64,000 bases of DNA, taken from NCBI GenBank assembly GCA_000499405.2, contig HG738138.1, forward strand, positions 1,116,001 to 1,180,000, read 5' to 3'. Positions 1 to 13,617 of the stretch are shown piece by piece (within the stretch, counting starts at the first letter, position 1; the number at the start of each line of letters is the position of its first letter). A program made the position numbers and the translations under genes. The stretch comes from Onchocerca volvulus (Eukaryota > Nematoda > Chromadorea > Rhabditida > Onchocercidae). The notes under the pieces are model-generated. The model did no database searches. It had not been told where the DNA came from and was given only the letters and a program-made list of their open reading frames with translations.

Positions 1-1397
1 TTGTAAAATTGCAGCAAAATTGTCTGGAAAATGAATTATAGCTGACCGATAATTCAGCAAGGAATTCGACTGTCTAAGACAAACATTTAGCAGAAAATGG
101 CTAAAAAAATGACGACTTGTAAAACGATTTTAACGTAAAGAATTATAATTAGAATGCATGACAATTTCAAACTAATTTATTTTTTTTTTGATGTTATTTG
201 AAACTATTACTAAATGTGAAAGAGGGAGGGGAAGGAATCGCGATCTTAGCGGGTCATAGAATATTGGATAATGTAATCCGATGAATGGATATCGAGCAGG
301 AAATTTGGAACGAATTTTTAGAATAGAACACACAAACAACAGTAATAAATTATTCATTTCATCGTATTGATGTTAATGAAACTGTCCACTAAGTTCCGGA
401 AAGTAATCATTTTCTCCTTTCAAAATTCAAGTTATTTTTTTTCCATGTAATTGAAATCCAAGATCTATTAGGGGGACGAAGAAGGCCACATCTTAAACGT
501 CATATGCTGAGGATTATTCAGAATTGGATGGAGTAAGTCTTTACTTTCTAAATATAAAATGACACAACGGAAAACAATTTCAGGAGAGGATCTCATTGAG
601 GATTATTCAGAATTGAATGGAATAAGTTTTCACTTGGTGATATACCTTGCAAATTCAATTGAGCATCACTTCCCTTTCTCAAACTTGTTCATATTACCAT
701 CAAATTAATCCTTTATTTCAATTTTTTTCTTTTTTTCTAAAACCCGCTAGTGATAATTGTCCATAGTTAATTTCTGATTTTGGACAGAAATTCAAGTTAA
801 AATTTGATTTAAAAAAAGTGCTCGAAATGTTTATTTCTCCTCTTTTACCTATCAACGATGTATGTATATATTGCTTCTTTTCTCCAGAAAATACTTTTAT
901 TTATGAAGTTTAAACTTACAAAATTGGTGAGGGAAAAACATCATCCATAATATAGGAACAGTTAGCGAATGGAAACAGTAGCATGCACAACAACAGCCAA
1001 CGTAACATAATCATTTTTCTTGCAGAAAATGACTGATTCTCCATAAAAATTAGTTATACTAACTTGAGACTTTCTTTTAAAGCGGATACACATACACACA
1101 CATACATGCAGACATAACAAACACGCCCATCCCACCCCATTCTATTTGTAAATAATATTCTGAATAACGGAAACATGTGTGCTTCGTAAAACATTAACTT
1201 ATTTCAACATTCTGAACACAACTTCCGTTACGCTATTTTCCCAATCTTTGTAGCTTTTTGGATTGGAAGTCAAGAATGTTGGAAAAATACCATAACAATT
1301 TAATAAATTTGAATTTGAAATCATTTCAACAACAAGGATAACTCATACAGCTGAATTCATTCAATTATCATCGCATTCAATTCTTAGAAATAGCTAA
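1..1397. other. AT-rich non-coding flank downstream of PPIL1
   Basis: I see no supported gene here. It holds the region 3' of the PPIL1 stop, a CA-rich microsatellite near 1088-1110, and a diverged direct repeat of a roughly 30-base unit near 507-540 and 597-630. Only short ORFs are open and none resembles a known protein. Confidence 0.5.
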
Positions 1398-4087
1398 TCA
1401 ATTGCGAGAATCATCTTTAGGGAATGCCTTTAATATTCGAATTTCACTTGTTGGCCGATCATGAGCATCTGTATCCACTAATCCAATCTTTTGTATTACC
1501 TATAACAAAATAACATCATAATGTAGATAAAAATGAAGCAGATCTTGGCATTTTTCAGAGTAAAATTTTTCTCGTTTTACTGCAGAAAGCTCTGAGAAAC
1601 ACTGCAATTTTTATTAATGTTTCAACGCAGTAGCACTTTTCGGGGATCGCAAATTTAATGCAGAACTACGCGAAATAATTAACTTAGTATATTTGCTCGC
1701 TTTTCTATATTCTGCTAATCTAACTTCTATTCAAATGATGAATGAATAGCTGAATATTAGATATGCTGGATTTGAGTGATGATATACTTGAAAACCATTC
1801 AATTAGAAGATCTAATTGAAATCTATACGCAAGAGAATTAACCAAATTTGTAATTTCATAGTTGATAGTCAAATAGATATAATTTTGCTGAAAAAAAAAA
1901 GTCACGAAAAATCACGAAAAAAAAATCTTTCATACTTATTATATTGTTATGGGGTTGATGGAGATTTTTCTGTGTTTTGATTCTTTTACAAAGTTATATA
2001 TATATAATAAAAAAGTTTCTTTATGTGGACAGAAAAATCCGGATATAAATGTGTTTATGGAAAAGTTGCGAGAAATGATATTTATCTACCCAAACTTTTT
2101 TTGTCTACCCAAGATTATGTAGCTAAGCTTAAATCTTCATTGTCACATAAATATAAAATAATCTTTACTAGATATCTATTACTTATGGAAATATACAATG
2201 TCGATACCACAAATCTTACATCACTTAACAGACTATTAGATGAAACATCAGCCTGCGATGGACTGTTCATCCACAGTAGCCTTAAAATTGATTCAGGATT
2301 CCAACACTGCTGGAGATCACCAGAGAATTCCTTCACTTTCGATTTTGAATCTCACAGCTAGCTATAACTAATTGCTTGATTTAGAATTGATGAAGATATC
2401 TTTCGAATGTTGATTTTTATAAACGCTTGATTAATATTTGTTAATTGTGATTCTAAAATCTCTCACTTTCTTTCTCTCTTCCCATACATATATAGAACTG
2501 CTTCTGTTATCGAAATATTTGTCACAAATATCCATTTTTTGCAAATGGAAGCCACTCAGGGAAGATCAAAAGAGTATTCAGCTTACCAACATAACTTGCT
2601 GCTAAAGCATTCTAATGGGAGATGGTTCACGAATTGCAGATGTTTCGCATAATTTGGAGATGTTTCTTCTCAAACGATTAGCAATTCTCATAATCTCTTC
2701 CAAATATAAAATTAAAACAGGCCTTAGTTGAAACTACGGAATGCCTTACCACACTACAACTACTAAGTTACCTTTCGTTTTGATTGCTGTAAATTTACTG
2801 GACGATAACTATATTGTTCAGAAGTCTTTTAAATGCTGTTCATTAGATATCAAAAGAATTAGATCTGTGACACTATCTTTTTCAACAAAGACAATATGAT
2901 TTATTTTTATCCTAGTCTAGTAATAGCAAAAGTAATACGTAAGGATTTCCAAATAAAAGTGATTTAAATTTTCAAAATATCGAATTAATAAATAAAAATG
3001 AAGTAAAGAAAACAACATACTTTCATCCCTGCAGCAACTCGTCCAAAAATAGTATGTTTTCCATCCAGATGTTGTGCTGGTGCTAAAGTAATGAAAAACT
3101 GTGAACCATTAGTATTTGGTCCAGTGTTAGCCATCGAAATAACTCCAGCACCGGTGTGCTTTAAATCATCATGAATTTCATCCGGAAATCTGTCACCATA
3201 AATTGATGCACCACCACGACCTAAGATAAAGATCTGGTGCTAAAGTAATGAAAAACTGTGATAATTAAAAAAATGCAACACAGTTATCATATCAGGAATA
3301 AAAGTATTTACTAGTAAAGAATAGAACCTTTCAATTTTTTTCCTGCTTCGGTAAAAAGACCCCACACAAATTCAAGTCTATAAATTATCAGTTTTTACTT
3401 AAAAAAATTCAAAGTGAAAACCAGTTCCAGTCGGATCTCCGCCTTGTATCATGAAATCGGCAATTATCCTATGAAATACAGTTCCATTATAATATCCGCG
3501 TCGGGCAAGTTCGGCAAAATTTTTACACGTCTTGGGGGCATGGTCCCAGTACAGTTCGATGCAGATCATTCCCATGCTTGAAATTTGAAATAATTAAGAA
3601 TTTGAATTAAACTAATAAGTGCTAATAATTATTTTCTATTATTTGAAAGTTGTTATATTAATCAATTGTTTGGCATTCATACTCGTATTCTTTGGGCAGT
3701 TATACAGCTTGCAATGTAACCAATACTTTCAATGCATAGACAGTAAAAAACGGATCATATATATATAAACACGTCCCATGTAGATGATAATGAAGTAATA
3801 TTATATGACAAGGTGATACCGAATAGATAATAAGATGATGTTGTGGGAAGTGTGCAGTTTACTAGAGAATAATGCTAAAATAACAACAAGATGCTACTGT
3901 ACAATTAAATATTCATCTCATTTGAACAGTATTATCATTACAAAATCATTACAATGGCTAGAAAAATGCAGCTAACAATATGGGTACCGAATGCGTGATT
4001 TTTTTTTAAATTCAATGCAATAAAATTTCACCTCGTTTCTAATGCAACAAATGGAGGTTTCGAGGAAGTGGAATATGATGTTGGCAT
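1398..4087 (-). CDS. ppil1: Peptidyl-prolyl cis-trans isomerase, PPIL1-type cyclophilin
   Basis: Four exons (4032-4087, 3422-3576, 3021-3220, 1398-1499) join in phase to 170 aa, close to the length of human PPIL1. PPIL1 is a cyclophilin found in activated spliceosomes, where it isomerises proline bonds, so nuclear action is expected. The sequence shows the single cyclophilin fold: [20 protein letters not shown], the catalytic stretch [15 protein letters not shown] with Arg55, NTNGSQFF, and a C-terminus matching PPIL1 ([17 protein letters not shown]). The start is the first ATG of the N-terminal exon ([19 protein letters not shown]), which ends in the same position as in PPIL1. Position 121, a Trp in cyclosporin-sensitive cyclophilins, is His here (AQHLDGKH), so weak cyclosporin binding is predicted. 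Intron 2 carries a 27-base copy of exon 3 sequence and intron 3 is 1.5 kb. The gene is divergent from the SH2D4-like gene. The identification is firm. Confidence 0.95.
2219..2345 (-). other. Possible cryptic or nested exon inside PPIL1 intron 3
   Basis: On the minus strand an open segment with coding-like composition (it includes [20 protein letters not shown]) is followed by a good donor (GAT then GTAAGA) and preceded by an AAAG acceptor-like site. The plus strand is also open across 2023-2361 (112 codons). I recognise neither product. It could be an alternative PPIL1 exon, part of a nested gene, or chance. Confidence 0.2.
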
Positions 4088-5057
4088 TGAACTTGTTGAT
4101 CTACCACAATAATCGACCAATATCTGAAACATTTAGCTTATAGAAAATTATTGTAAGTATACAAATTACAAACATATACTGCACGAAGTGCAATTATAAA
4201 AATTATTCGCTATATAAATTCTTCTTATAAGGGACGGTATTCCTAATAGTTTGGATTTTCATAAATTGGCGACGAAAATAGGTTAAAAATATTGCTAACA
4301 TGCAAAATTGAAGATTCTAAATTACCATAAAATTGGAAATTTGCGTTTATTAGCTTGTCTTGTAAAGTCTTGAAAACTATCAAAAGTTTACACATTTTTA
4401 GTTATGCCGTTCCTTATAAGAAGAAACTGTAGTACGTGCAAAAAACGACAAATCTGACAAAAAATATTTCAGTTATTGAGCAAAGTAAACGTGAAACTCC
4501 TTCATAATCCCTCAACAGTAAACCACTTTTCATAAATGTTGACACCTCACCATAGATAGTCTTTTTATGCTCCTTTAAAATATCCGAAGATTTGGCTTTA
4601 AACCGATTATGGAACGGACAAGAAGAAAGTAGCGGTTTGTTCGGCAATATCAATAGTTACGGAGCGCTGCTTTCAAATTATGTATTTTCTAATCTCAGTT
4701 CACGTAGTCAACGTACCTAACTTAACGCTAATTTTGGGATATCATAACGGACAATGGATTGATTTACACAGCCTCAACTTAAAATTTCAACAATTAGTTA
4801 TTGTCGTCGGGAAACATTCCTCGTTTTCCGGGTTCCAACTCCTTTTAACGTCATTGACTGCGTTAAATAATAACAGCTTTTTAACCATTTAAAATGATTT
4901 TCGTAGATTAATCGGTAACGTTACTGGGTTGTGGTACTCGAAAACCGGTTCATCTGCTTGCTCTTAATTTATATTACCCCGTGTTAAGGGTTTTTGCTAC
5001 GGAATTTTCTGATTTATTATTGCTGATGATTGAAGTGGACAATATAATTAAACTAAC
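4088..5057. promoter_or_regulatory. Divergent intergenic region between PPIL1 and the SH2D4-like gene
   Basis: This 970-base interval separates two divergently oriented starts, so it should contain both promoters. It has slightly higher GC than its surroundings from about 4.4 to 5.0 kb. Two short overlapping ORFs (4414-4653 minus, 4680-4892 plus) are open but resemble nothing I know, so I do not call them genes. I see no clear core promoter motif. Confidence 0.4.
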
Positions 5058-6477
5058 ATGAGTATGCTACAGCAAATATTAGATCAAGTATGTCTTTCTA
5101 CTGTTGTCTGATTTTGGAATTTTCCCCTTTCCTCTTTTCAGGATTAAGAATCCAAAAAAAAGAAAGAAAAAAAAAAGGAAATTTCAGAAGATAAGCTTTG
5201 ATGAAGATTTACAAAGAGACAGAAAATTCTCTTTTAGAGTAAATTTTATAATCATTTACATTTCCAGATCTATTCTTTCTCGTTGCAGATGTTTGTAGAT
5301 CCAGAAATTTTGAATGCACTAGATGAAGAACAGAAGCAAATATTGTTCATCAAAATGCGGGAGGAACAAGTGAAACGTTGGGAAGCTTTTGAGATGAAAC
5401 GTATGGAGAATGGTGAGCCCGAATGTTCTAAACCAAAGGATAATTCGCGAAGAATCAGGTGCAAATTCTGCGGTCGAAACAGTAATCAAATGGATGAAAG
5501 ATGACCGGATACCCTACAAATTTTGAATTTAATTAGTAGTCATTAAAACACTTTTTTTTTCAGCTGGTTGACAGGAGAAGACGGTGAAGTTTGGGTCTGG
5601 GTTATGGGTGAACATAAGGATGACCTAACCATTGAACAAATTACAGAAAAACGGGCTCTTGAAGAAGCACGACAACTTGCTGAAAAGGAAATGTTGGAAA
5701 ACATGCAGTAATCTTTGTTTTTATATAACATAAATCTTCTTGATTATCATTCGAAATATCCAAGTTTAACAGCTTTGTTCAGTTCGGGTATTTCGGATTC
5801 AAAAAAATGGATATTGTTTAGAGTTCAGTTACCGATATTATATATACATATATATTTACTTATTTATATTTTTATAATTATGTAATTTTTGCAGCTTAAC
5901 GGAATTGACTGATGATAATGCAGTGGTCGGGCCAAATGAAGATGAGAACACACTGAAAGAGCAGTTGAGCCGTATTAGACCATGGAATAGTGAATATGCT
6001 AATAACAAAATACAAGTATTATTGCATTGCACTTTTCTAGATTCAAGATTGTTTGTTTTGCAAGTGTCTTGAGAAATTTTAACGTTCTAGAAAGCTAGTT
6101 TTTCAGAATCATTTTGCGCTTTTGCATTTCTAGAGATCCAAATGTTCCTTCTACGATGGTTATGAATAGGTCTTCGATGTACTAATCTGCAATTTTCGTG
6201 AAATTCTCAGATACTGCAGTTACAGGACTCTATATATGATGACGCAGACTCACTGTTTGGCTCACCAAAGAATAATAACGTACATTGGCTTTCTCGTCTC
6301 ACTTCCACTCCAGAACTGTTCTGGCCTCGCAAGGGGATCCTAAAAAAATCTAATGATAATCTTCCTTCTAATAATTACATTCATAAAGAGAATAAATTTT
6401 CAAACGATATTCATATTGAACAACTAATACCAGAAAAAACATGCAGCCTGGAATCATTTACTGACTCTCTAAAAGTA

Positions 6478-6514
<37 letters not shown>

Positions 6515-8951
6515 GAAAGAAAAAATCATTTCAATTGATTTTAATGGTAAGGTAGAGCGAACTATATTTTTATTTTTTCAAAATCCTAGAAGTTTTATTT
6601 TAGAGCAATGGCTCAGATGAACGGTCACAGGTTTTACCGAGTACTTCTACGTCTAGTACCAATTTCAATGAATCTTTTCTTGTTACCCCGAGCAGTACTA
6701 ATACATCTTCTGGAAGTGAAGCAATGATTGGTTCTTATGTACCGTGCTCTTACTATTTGCCACCTTCTCATCAGCCTTCAGGATCAGACATTTGTCCGAT
6801 TCGTGGATTAGGAAAAGAAGACGTACTGACAGATTGCAGCAGCCCATACGACATGAAGGTTAAATTTGATCTGCTTACTTTGTAGTGATGTATTTTTGAT
6901 TCCAATATAATGTAGCAGATTGTCAGAAAATTAACTTGTTTGGTAATCAAAATAACTAATTTCAGAAGTTTAGTTCACCGATAAGTGCTACAAAACCTCC
7001 TTGGATGAATGGAAATAGTTCCACTGGAATCTTTCCCACTGTTCCACGATCACGACTTTGGAATGTAAATACGCAGATTACTTCACCTCAGAAAATGAAT
7101 TTTAGTGACAACACAGTGGTGAAATTTCGGCCTGAACTTAGTACAGGACATGATTTATCGGGTATTTTCATTTCTCTTGAGACTTTTATCAATTAAATTT
7201 AATAATTCACCATTTTCGATTTAAATTAATTGCTGGTTACAGATATTGACGAAGAAATCAGCAAAAGACAGTCAGAAATTTTCGAAAAAATTAAGGAAAA
7301 ACATCAGCAGTTTGAAAGAGAAGCAGCACAAGAAGCGGAACGTGCTGAACAAGCTTGGGAGGAACAGAGTTAGTTGATATTGATGGCATTTAAATACACC
7401 TTTTCTTTAGAAGTATTGATAAGTTTTCTAGATTTCTGCTCTGTGTTGTTATGGATGATGTCTTGGATTATTTCTTTTCTAGAAAAAAAAGCACGTGAAG
7501 CAGAAGCTCAAATTCGACGAATTGCGCAGAGAGCTCGTGAACAACATCGTCAGCAAAGCTTGCGCACATCGAGTTCAATTTTACCAGTTCTGAATGATGC
7601 GAATTCATCTTTGAAGGCTATTATGTAAGTTATATCTTCATTTTCCTTTTGGATTTTGTCAAAACAATAGTGAAGTGATCGTTCGAATAGAATAACTTTC
7701 TATTATTAGAATGCAGTCTTATATTAAGCTCAGTTCATTAGACGTTTTCTTTTTGGATAAATTTCATCGACGAATGAAGGAATTGACATTCTGATTATTA
7801 GTTTATGAGGAATTCATTCTCTCGAATTTATTTGCGCAAGTTACACTATCTACTTTTTCACAATGAATTGTCCAGATCGGATTTTGCTCAGTGAAGAAAA
7901 TAAAAGAAAAGCAAATAATTTATGACAGTCGGCAAACTACCTTTTCAAATCGAAGTAGTTGTTCATAAGGAAAATTAGCATTAATAATATTTGCAGGAAG
8001 AATGTACCTCGTCCTCCCAAGCCAAAATCGCGTGAAGCAATTATTAATTGGTTTAAAGCTGAAGAGCTGTTACGAGGAACTGGTTTAGATCCACTAACAC
8101 ATCGGCCAGCTGTTTGGTTCCATGGTTAATTATGATTTCAGTCTTATTTAAACGAACGAAGTTGTTATTCAAAAAGAAAAAAACTACAGAAAACTACGAA
8201 ACTTTTCCCTTTTTCCTAAGAGAAATATATAAGAATATAAAATTCATATGTCCCTAATTCTGACTCTTTACTTCAGTCTCATCAAAAATTTATCTAGATG
8301 GCTTAAGTCGTCATTATAATGAACTTTTCTTTATAGGAATAATCCGGCGAAGTAAAGCTGATCAACTGCTACAGAAAAAACCCCCCGGTTCATTCCTTGT
8401 TCGTGTTTCGGAACGTATTTGGGGTTACACTATATCGTATGTGGTTGGAAATGGTAATGTAAAGCATTTTTTGGTCGAAAGAATACCACAAGGATATCAG
8501 TTTCTGGGAACAAATCAAATAGTGCACAAGCATCTTCATGAACTTGTTGCATTTCACGAGGTAATTTATCTCTGATTTTTTGCAGATTGATCTGGCTGGA
8601 AAAATCCTCAATAACTTAATGCATTTTGATGTACATTTTGTTTCAGGGTTAATTTTTATCAGTCATTCTCAATTTCTGTCGATTGAAAGTGTGTCCGCGA
8701 TGAGAAATGATTCTTTCTTGCTTTATTACAGTATTGATTTTTTAAATTGTAACCCTATCAAACAATTTGTGACCACTTATGATTGATTTATTGATTTTTT
8801 TGCTTAACTTTTAAATTCTCAATCGTGAACTAAACATGGTTTTTTTCAGATTTCTCCAATAACAGTTAGAGGGAATGAGATACTGCGCTGGGCAGTAGGA
8901 CAGATGGATATCGGTTTCCCGGATTATGCTGATCTTATTCCTCCTGAATGA
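5058..8951 (+). CDS. SH2 domain adaptor, SH2D4A/SH2D4B-like
   Basis: Twelve exons keep one frame to 633 aa: 5058-5087, 5289-5458, 5564-5707, 5895-6015, 6211-6474, 6604-6858, 6966-7161, 7243-7368, 7483-7624, 7997-8124, 8337-8560, 8850-8951. The N-terminus ([18 protein letters not shown], then [15 protein letters not shown]) and the next exon ([10 protein letters not shown]) match the conserved head of vertebrate SH2D4 proteins. A Ser/Asn-rich linker (about residues 155-395) follows, then a charged coiled coil (about 394-470) and a C-terminal SH2 domain from WFHG (523) to about 615. The phosphotyrosine-binding Arg is present in FLVRVSE (Arg548). The family are cytoplasmic phosphotyrosine adaptors without a catalytic domain. 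Vertebrate SH2D4A is shorter, about 450 aa, and the excess here is mainly in the linker. Intron 5 has a 34-base T run. The start is the first ATG of the conserved head. Confidence 0.93.
6480..6513. repeat. Poly-T tract (34 bases) in an intron
   Basis: An uninterrupted T run begins inside the donor GTAAGT of intron 5 of the SH2D4-like gene. It is one of several very long T runs in the window, and its length could be affected by assembly. Confidence 0.9.
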
Positions 8952-10570
8952 AACATATCCCGAGTAATTTTTTCACTTTGCTTCACTTCCAGTGTTTCAT
9001 CATGATAAGTGCCTATGCTTTCATCTACTCTCGCGTATTTTGTCTAGTATTAATTTAAATTGAATTTCTTATTTGTTCCAGGAATACTATTAAAATTATT
9101 ATAATTTGCTTACTTATATCTAATTTATTATTTATTCGTGTAACCTAAGTACTTGCTCATTTTTCTTTTTCTGTATGTGTGAGTGTGTGCCAAATTACCA
9201 AAAATGTTTCTGTAATTAAGTCATTCATTTGAACTGACCTGTGATGTAGTTAGTCATCATTAATTAATTCTTCTTTATAATGATGATTAGTTAGTTGGAA
9301 AGCGATTGGATGTTATGGTCGTTGATATGCAATAATTTTTATTGTGTTTGTATTAGGAAAAATTGGTGTAAATTTTTTTTTAATCAAGAGGACTTTCTGA
9401 TATCCTATGATTCCTGGATTTTCGGCTGCAATATGTATCCTTGTTTGGAGTAGTGATTTTAAGGTGGTTTTTATGTCATTTCTAGAATATCATGATCCCA
9501 TACATGAATTTAATTTTGGATTTCTGAAAGATCCAAATTGGTGTTTTAGACGATAGTTGCCTGTAAGATGAATAATTGATTTCCAACTAATGCATTTGTT
9601 TCATATCACTCATCTCTTGCGTATCAATCCTGAGATCTTCTGATGAGTTCAGTGGAACTGTGTACATAGTAACTTTTTCATAAATTGTTGCAACTACTAT
9701 ATGATAGGATTATGAGTTTTTAAGAAAAGAGTTTTTCTGAAATCATATATGAATATTGAAAACGGCAAATTTTAAATTTTGCAACTTTCTTTTAGTTCTA
9801 AATTTTCATTAATTCATGGCAGGCTATACCGGAAAAGAGTAAAATTTTCCAGTTCCTTATATGGCTTTAGAATACAATATTGTATGATTTCGATGATGTA
9901 CTTATTTGTTTTCGCTATGTTTGTATTTCATCCGTAAGCTCTGTCAAACGAATCATCTTTCAATATGCATATTTTTGACTCATTGCCCATATTTTTCTTT
10001 TTTTTTTTTTCAAATTGTGAATAATTTTGTTATATGTTCGCGATTCTTCCTACTTTGTTATTTTTTATATTTCACTGTGCTAGTGATTTTCACTCATTTT
10101 CACCTTTGATACATCTGTTTATGTGTATACATATGTGTATGTATGTATGTGTGTATTTTGGGGTATGCAATATGATTTCAAATTTCTGACTTATGAAGCA
10201 TTTCCTGTGCCTTTATACGTGATGATCATAAAAGCATATAAAAATATATGAAATAAATTATTAAAACAAATTATCCATCTTTCCAAAGTTTTCAAGGAAG
10301 AAAAGAAATTTTCAGAATTTGCTTGTTGTGGCAGCATAATATTCGCATTTAACGTTTAATTTCTTTTTTGTAGTGTTTTTTTTTTTTTTGCGTATATTGT
10401 AAAAATCTTCAAAAAAAAAAGAAAAAAAAGGAAGAGGAGAAGAAACGCTTAGATTTAGCATGGAACTGCGAAGTTTACTTTGTCATGCAATGATAATTAT
10501 AGTGATCACAGAAAATGAAGTTTGGTTGGTCTGCAGTCATTCCGGGAAATTTCCATGGGGAAATATTTAT
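8952..10570. other. Intergenic region and 3' UTR of the SH2D4-like gene
   Basis: I see no coding similarity. It contains a TG/TA-rich microsatellite (about 10120-10155), T-rich and A-rich runs near 10375-10435, and several AATAAA-like signals (for example near 10250) that could end the SH2D4-like transcript. Confidence 0.4.
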
Positions 10571-10579
10571 AGCATTATT

Positions 10580-13579
10580 TCAAAATTAAATAAAATTTCA
10601 ATGATATATGCAAGTTGGTGGAAGTGTACTTGCCGTATTATTGCTACTGCAGCGTAAAGTCCGCATTTAATCGATTTCATTATCGATTTGTTTTGAATAT
10701 ATTGTGATAAGAATTCTGAAAATGGAAGAGGAAAAAATAAAAACCTTTATGTTTTGGTCAAACGGAATGTTAGTCTTTTTTTTTAATTTAAATTACTGAA
10801 TTTCACGACTTAGAAATCATCGACACTGTTATAAAAATTAAAAGATTATTCATCGATAAGAGGAAAAAGCGAACTTTTTCACAAACTTTTAAATGCATGC
10901 TAGTTAGACAGTGTGCAAAATTAATGAAATTTTAATACTTTCGAAATTGTTTTTCATCCTTTATTAAATGATAATCAAAAATGTTTCTTTTTTTTTCTTT
11001 TATACAAATAAGGAAAGAGAATAAGAATGGAAGATAACTGAATAAAACTTTAATTTCAGAAAATTTAGTTGATTGAGAAATATTAAATTTAGCAAATTTT
11101 CCACAATTTTAATAAATCATTTTGATTTTATCTCTAAATTTTTGAGAGTAAAAAAAAAAGATGACATCTCCAATAAATGTATAATCTCTTCATGTTTCAA
11201 TTTTGTTATTGGATATTCGAAACTTCCTCATTGCCATTTTCGTAAACGATTGTTGGATCAGTTCCTTGCGTAAGAATGACCATCCTTGCCTTTTTTTTAT
11301 TAATCTTGAAACATAATATTTAGAATAATTTCAAATTACAATTACAGATTTATTTTTGTTTTTTGTTTTCTCAGAATAAAAAAAAAAATAAATAAAATAA
11401 AATTTTATTTCAATAATTTATTTCGTAAAAATTCACGCACCTTTGGAAATGTTGCAATTTTAATGCATATTTGATGCAATTCATCTGTATTTTAATTATT
11501 TTTATCCGCAAATGCTTTACCTTCTTTTTCATCGCCAAATAAAATATCTACATATGGTAAGATTTTCAAAAATTCATCCCGAAATTGATTTAAAATAAAT
11601 GATGCTGCTAAATTTGTTGCAAACACCTGCAGGAAAAAAATAGGAAGGAAAAAATCGGTAAATGTTGTGGTATTTATAAAATTAATAGCATAAATTTAAA
11701 TTGGCTCTTTTTTCTTAATTAATTTTCTTTTATTTTTTATTCTTTTTTTTTTGTTTTTTTTTTTTGAAGAAAATTAACTATCTATTATTGATCAAGTAAA
11801 TAAATTAAATACATTGGAAAGTAATATGATTTATGAATGTTATTGCACAAAAAAAGTTTCTTTTAGCAAAAATTGCAAAAATTATTAACCAATTATCGAA
11901 ATAAATAATCCTTTTAACTTATATTTTGCAGAAAATTTTAGAAAAATAAGAAAAAAAATGAACCTTATAATGTTTGTAAGCATGTTGAAGCAATGGATAA
12001 AATAGCTTCTGGGCAAACGGTTAAGAAAAATCCCTAATATTTGCTTATTATTTGAAACAATCTTATCGTATTTTCTCTTCATTTGTATTTCAATCAGTTA
12101 TGCATTCAATATTCATTTATTGATAATTTAATTAGTTGAGAGAAAATATCCATTTTATCTGATATCATTAAATTTTATCAGCAATCATAACTTCTGTCTT
12201 TTTTTATCAAAGGATTTTGTTGTTTTCCATTCTACCAAATAAGATCACACACACAGGAAGAAAGAGAGAGGGAGAGGGAGAGGGAAAGAGAAAGAGGGAG
12301 AGAAGTAATTGATAATTATATTTTGGACTAAAAAAAACTTTTGAAATATCTTTTTAAATTTAAAAATTGAAATGACTAAATTAACCAATATATAAAAATA
12401 TTGAGTTTTTTCAATTAAAGCATGATTTACTGGTTGTTCCAAATGATCAATCATAAACAACTTCGCTGCTGCAAGATGAGCGCAGAGAAATTTAGAATGA
12501 AAATAAAAAAAATATGTTATAGATAGCAGTAAACATTAAAATCTGAATTATAGAATTTAAAAAAAAAAAAAAAGGATATATTGATTTTTCATTTCGATTT
12601 CCTGAAAAATAACAAATGAATTTTTATGATCATGTTTTGATCATTTAAAAAAGGTATATTTTTATATTCGTTATTACTATAAAATTTTTTAGCTTCAAAA
12701 ATTTAAATTAAAATAATTTAACGATTTATTTATGCAACTAGCCCATGTTAATTGATAATAAACGCAGCGCTAATTCTTGTTTTTTGTCTTGCCTTAACCT
12801 GATAACATGCCTTAAGGCCTGTTTTATGGGTTTTCTGTTTCAGGATATTACCGTAATGATCATCTCCTATGCAACCGAAAAAATACTACACGAGTCGGAC
12901 TATTCAAACATCCACTGTAAATTGATGATTACATGATAAATTTTTTTGCTTAAGAATAGATCATTTCTTCCTTTTTTTCTTTTTTATTTCAAACTTTAAT
13001 TTAAAAATTTTTTAAATCGAAAAATAAGCAAAAAATTTATCCCGTCTGACAAATACAAAATGAATTTCGCGTAACACTACCTGATGTATAAGTTATATCA
13101 CAATTATCCAACAACTCTTGAAATCTTAACGTTGAAAATTTACAATAGAAAGTTTAAACGAAAAATTCTGAAAAGCTAATAATTATTGCTACTTTTTCAA
13201 GTGATATCTAAAATTATAGTTATCGGAAATTTGAACGTGAACCATATTTGAAATATCAAATTCCTCCAGCTATAAGTAAAATGAATTAAACCGAAAAATT
13301 TAACACCAGAATTAATTGAAATTTGATTGAATTTATATTTTTGTCAATAAAAAAATTCCTGAAAAATTACATTCTAGAGAAAATTTTAAAAAACTATTTT
13401 CAACCGAAAATATCGTGCAATAATATATGCAAGTGATCATTACTATCTTTTAATTTATTAATTAACAAAAACTTATTAAATTATACATTCTTAAATTATT
13501 AATCTAATAAAAAAAGTGAAAAGTCCACAGAGGCATACGTTCATCTTCTGTTATTACTGCATCATTTTCGTCCAAATTC

Positions 13580-13617
<38 letters not shown>

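Noticed and set aside
2023..2361. 112-codon plus-strand ORF as a gene
   Set aside because: No family resemblance, it lies inside a PPIL1 intron, and the other strand is equally open. It is kept only as a finding.
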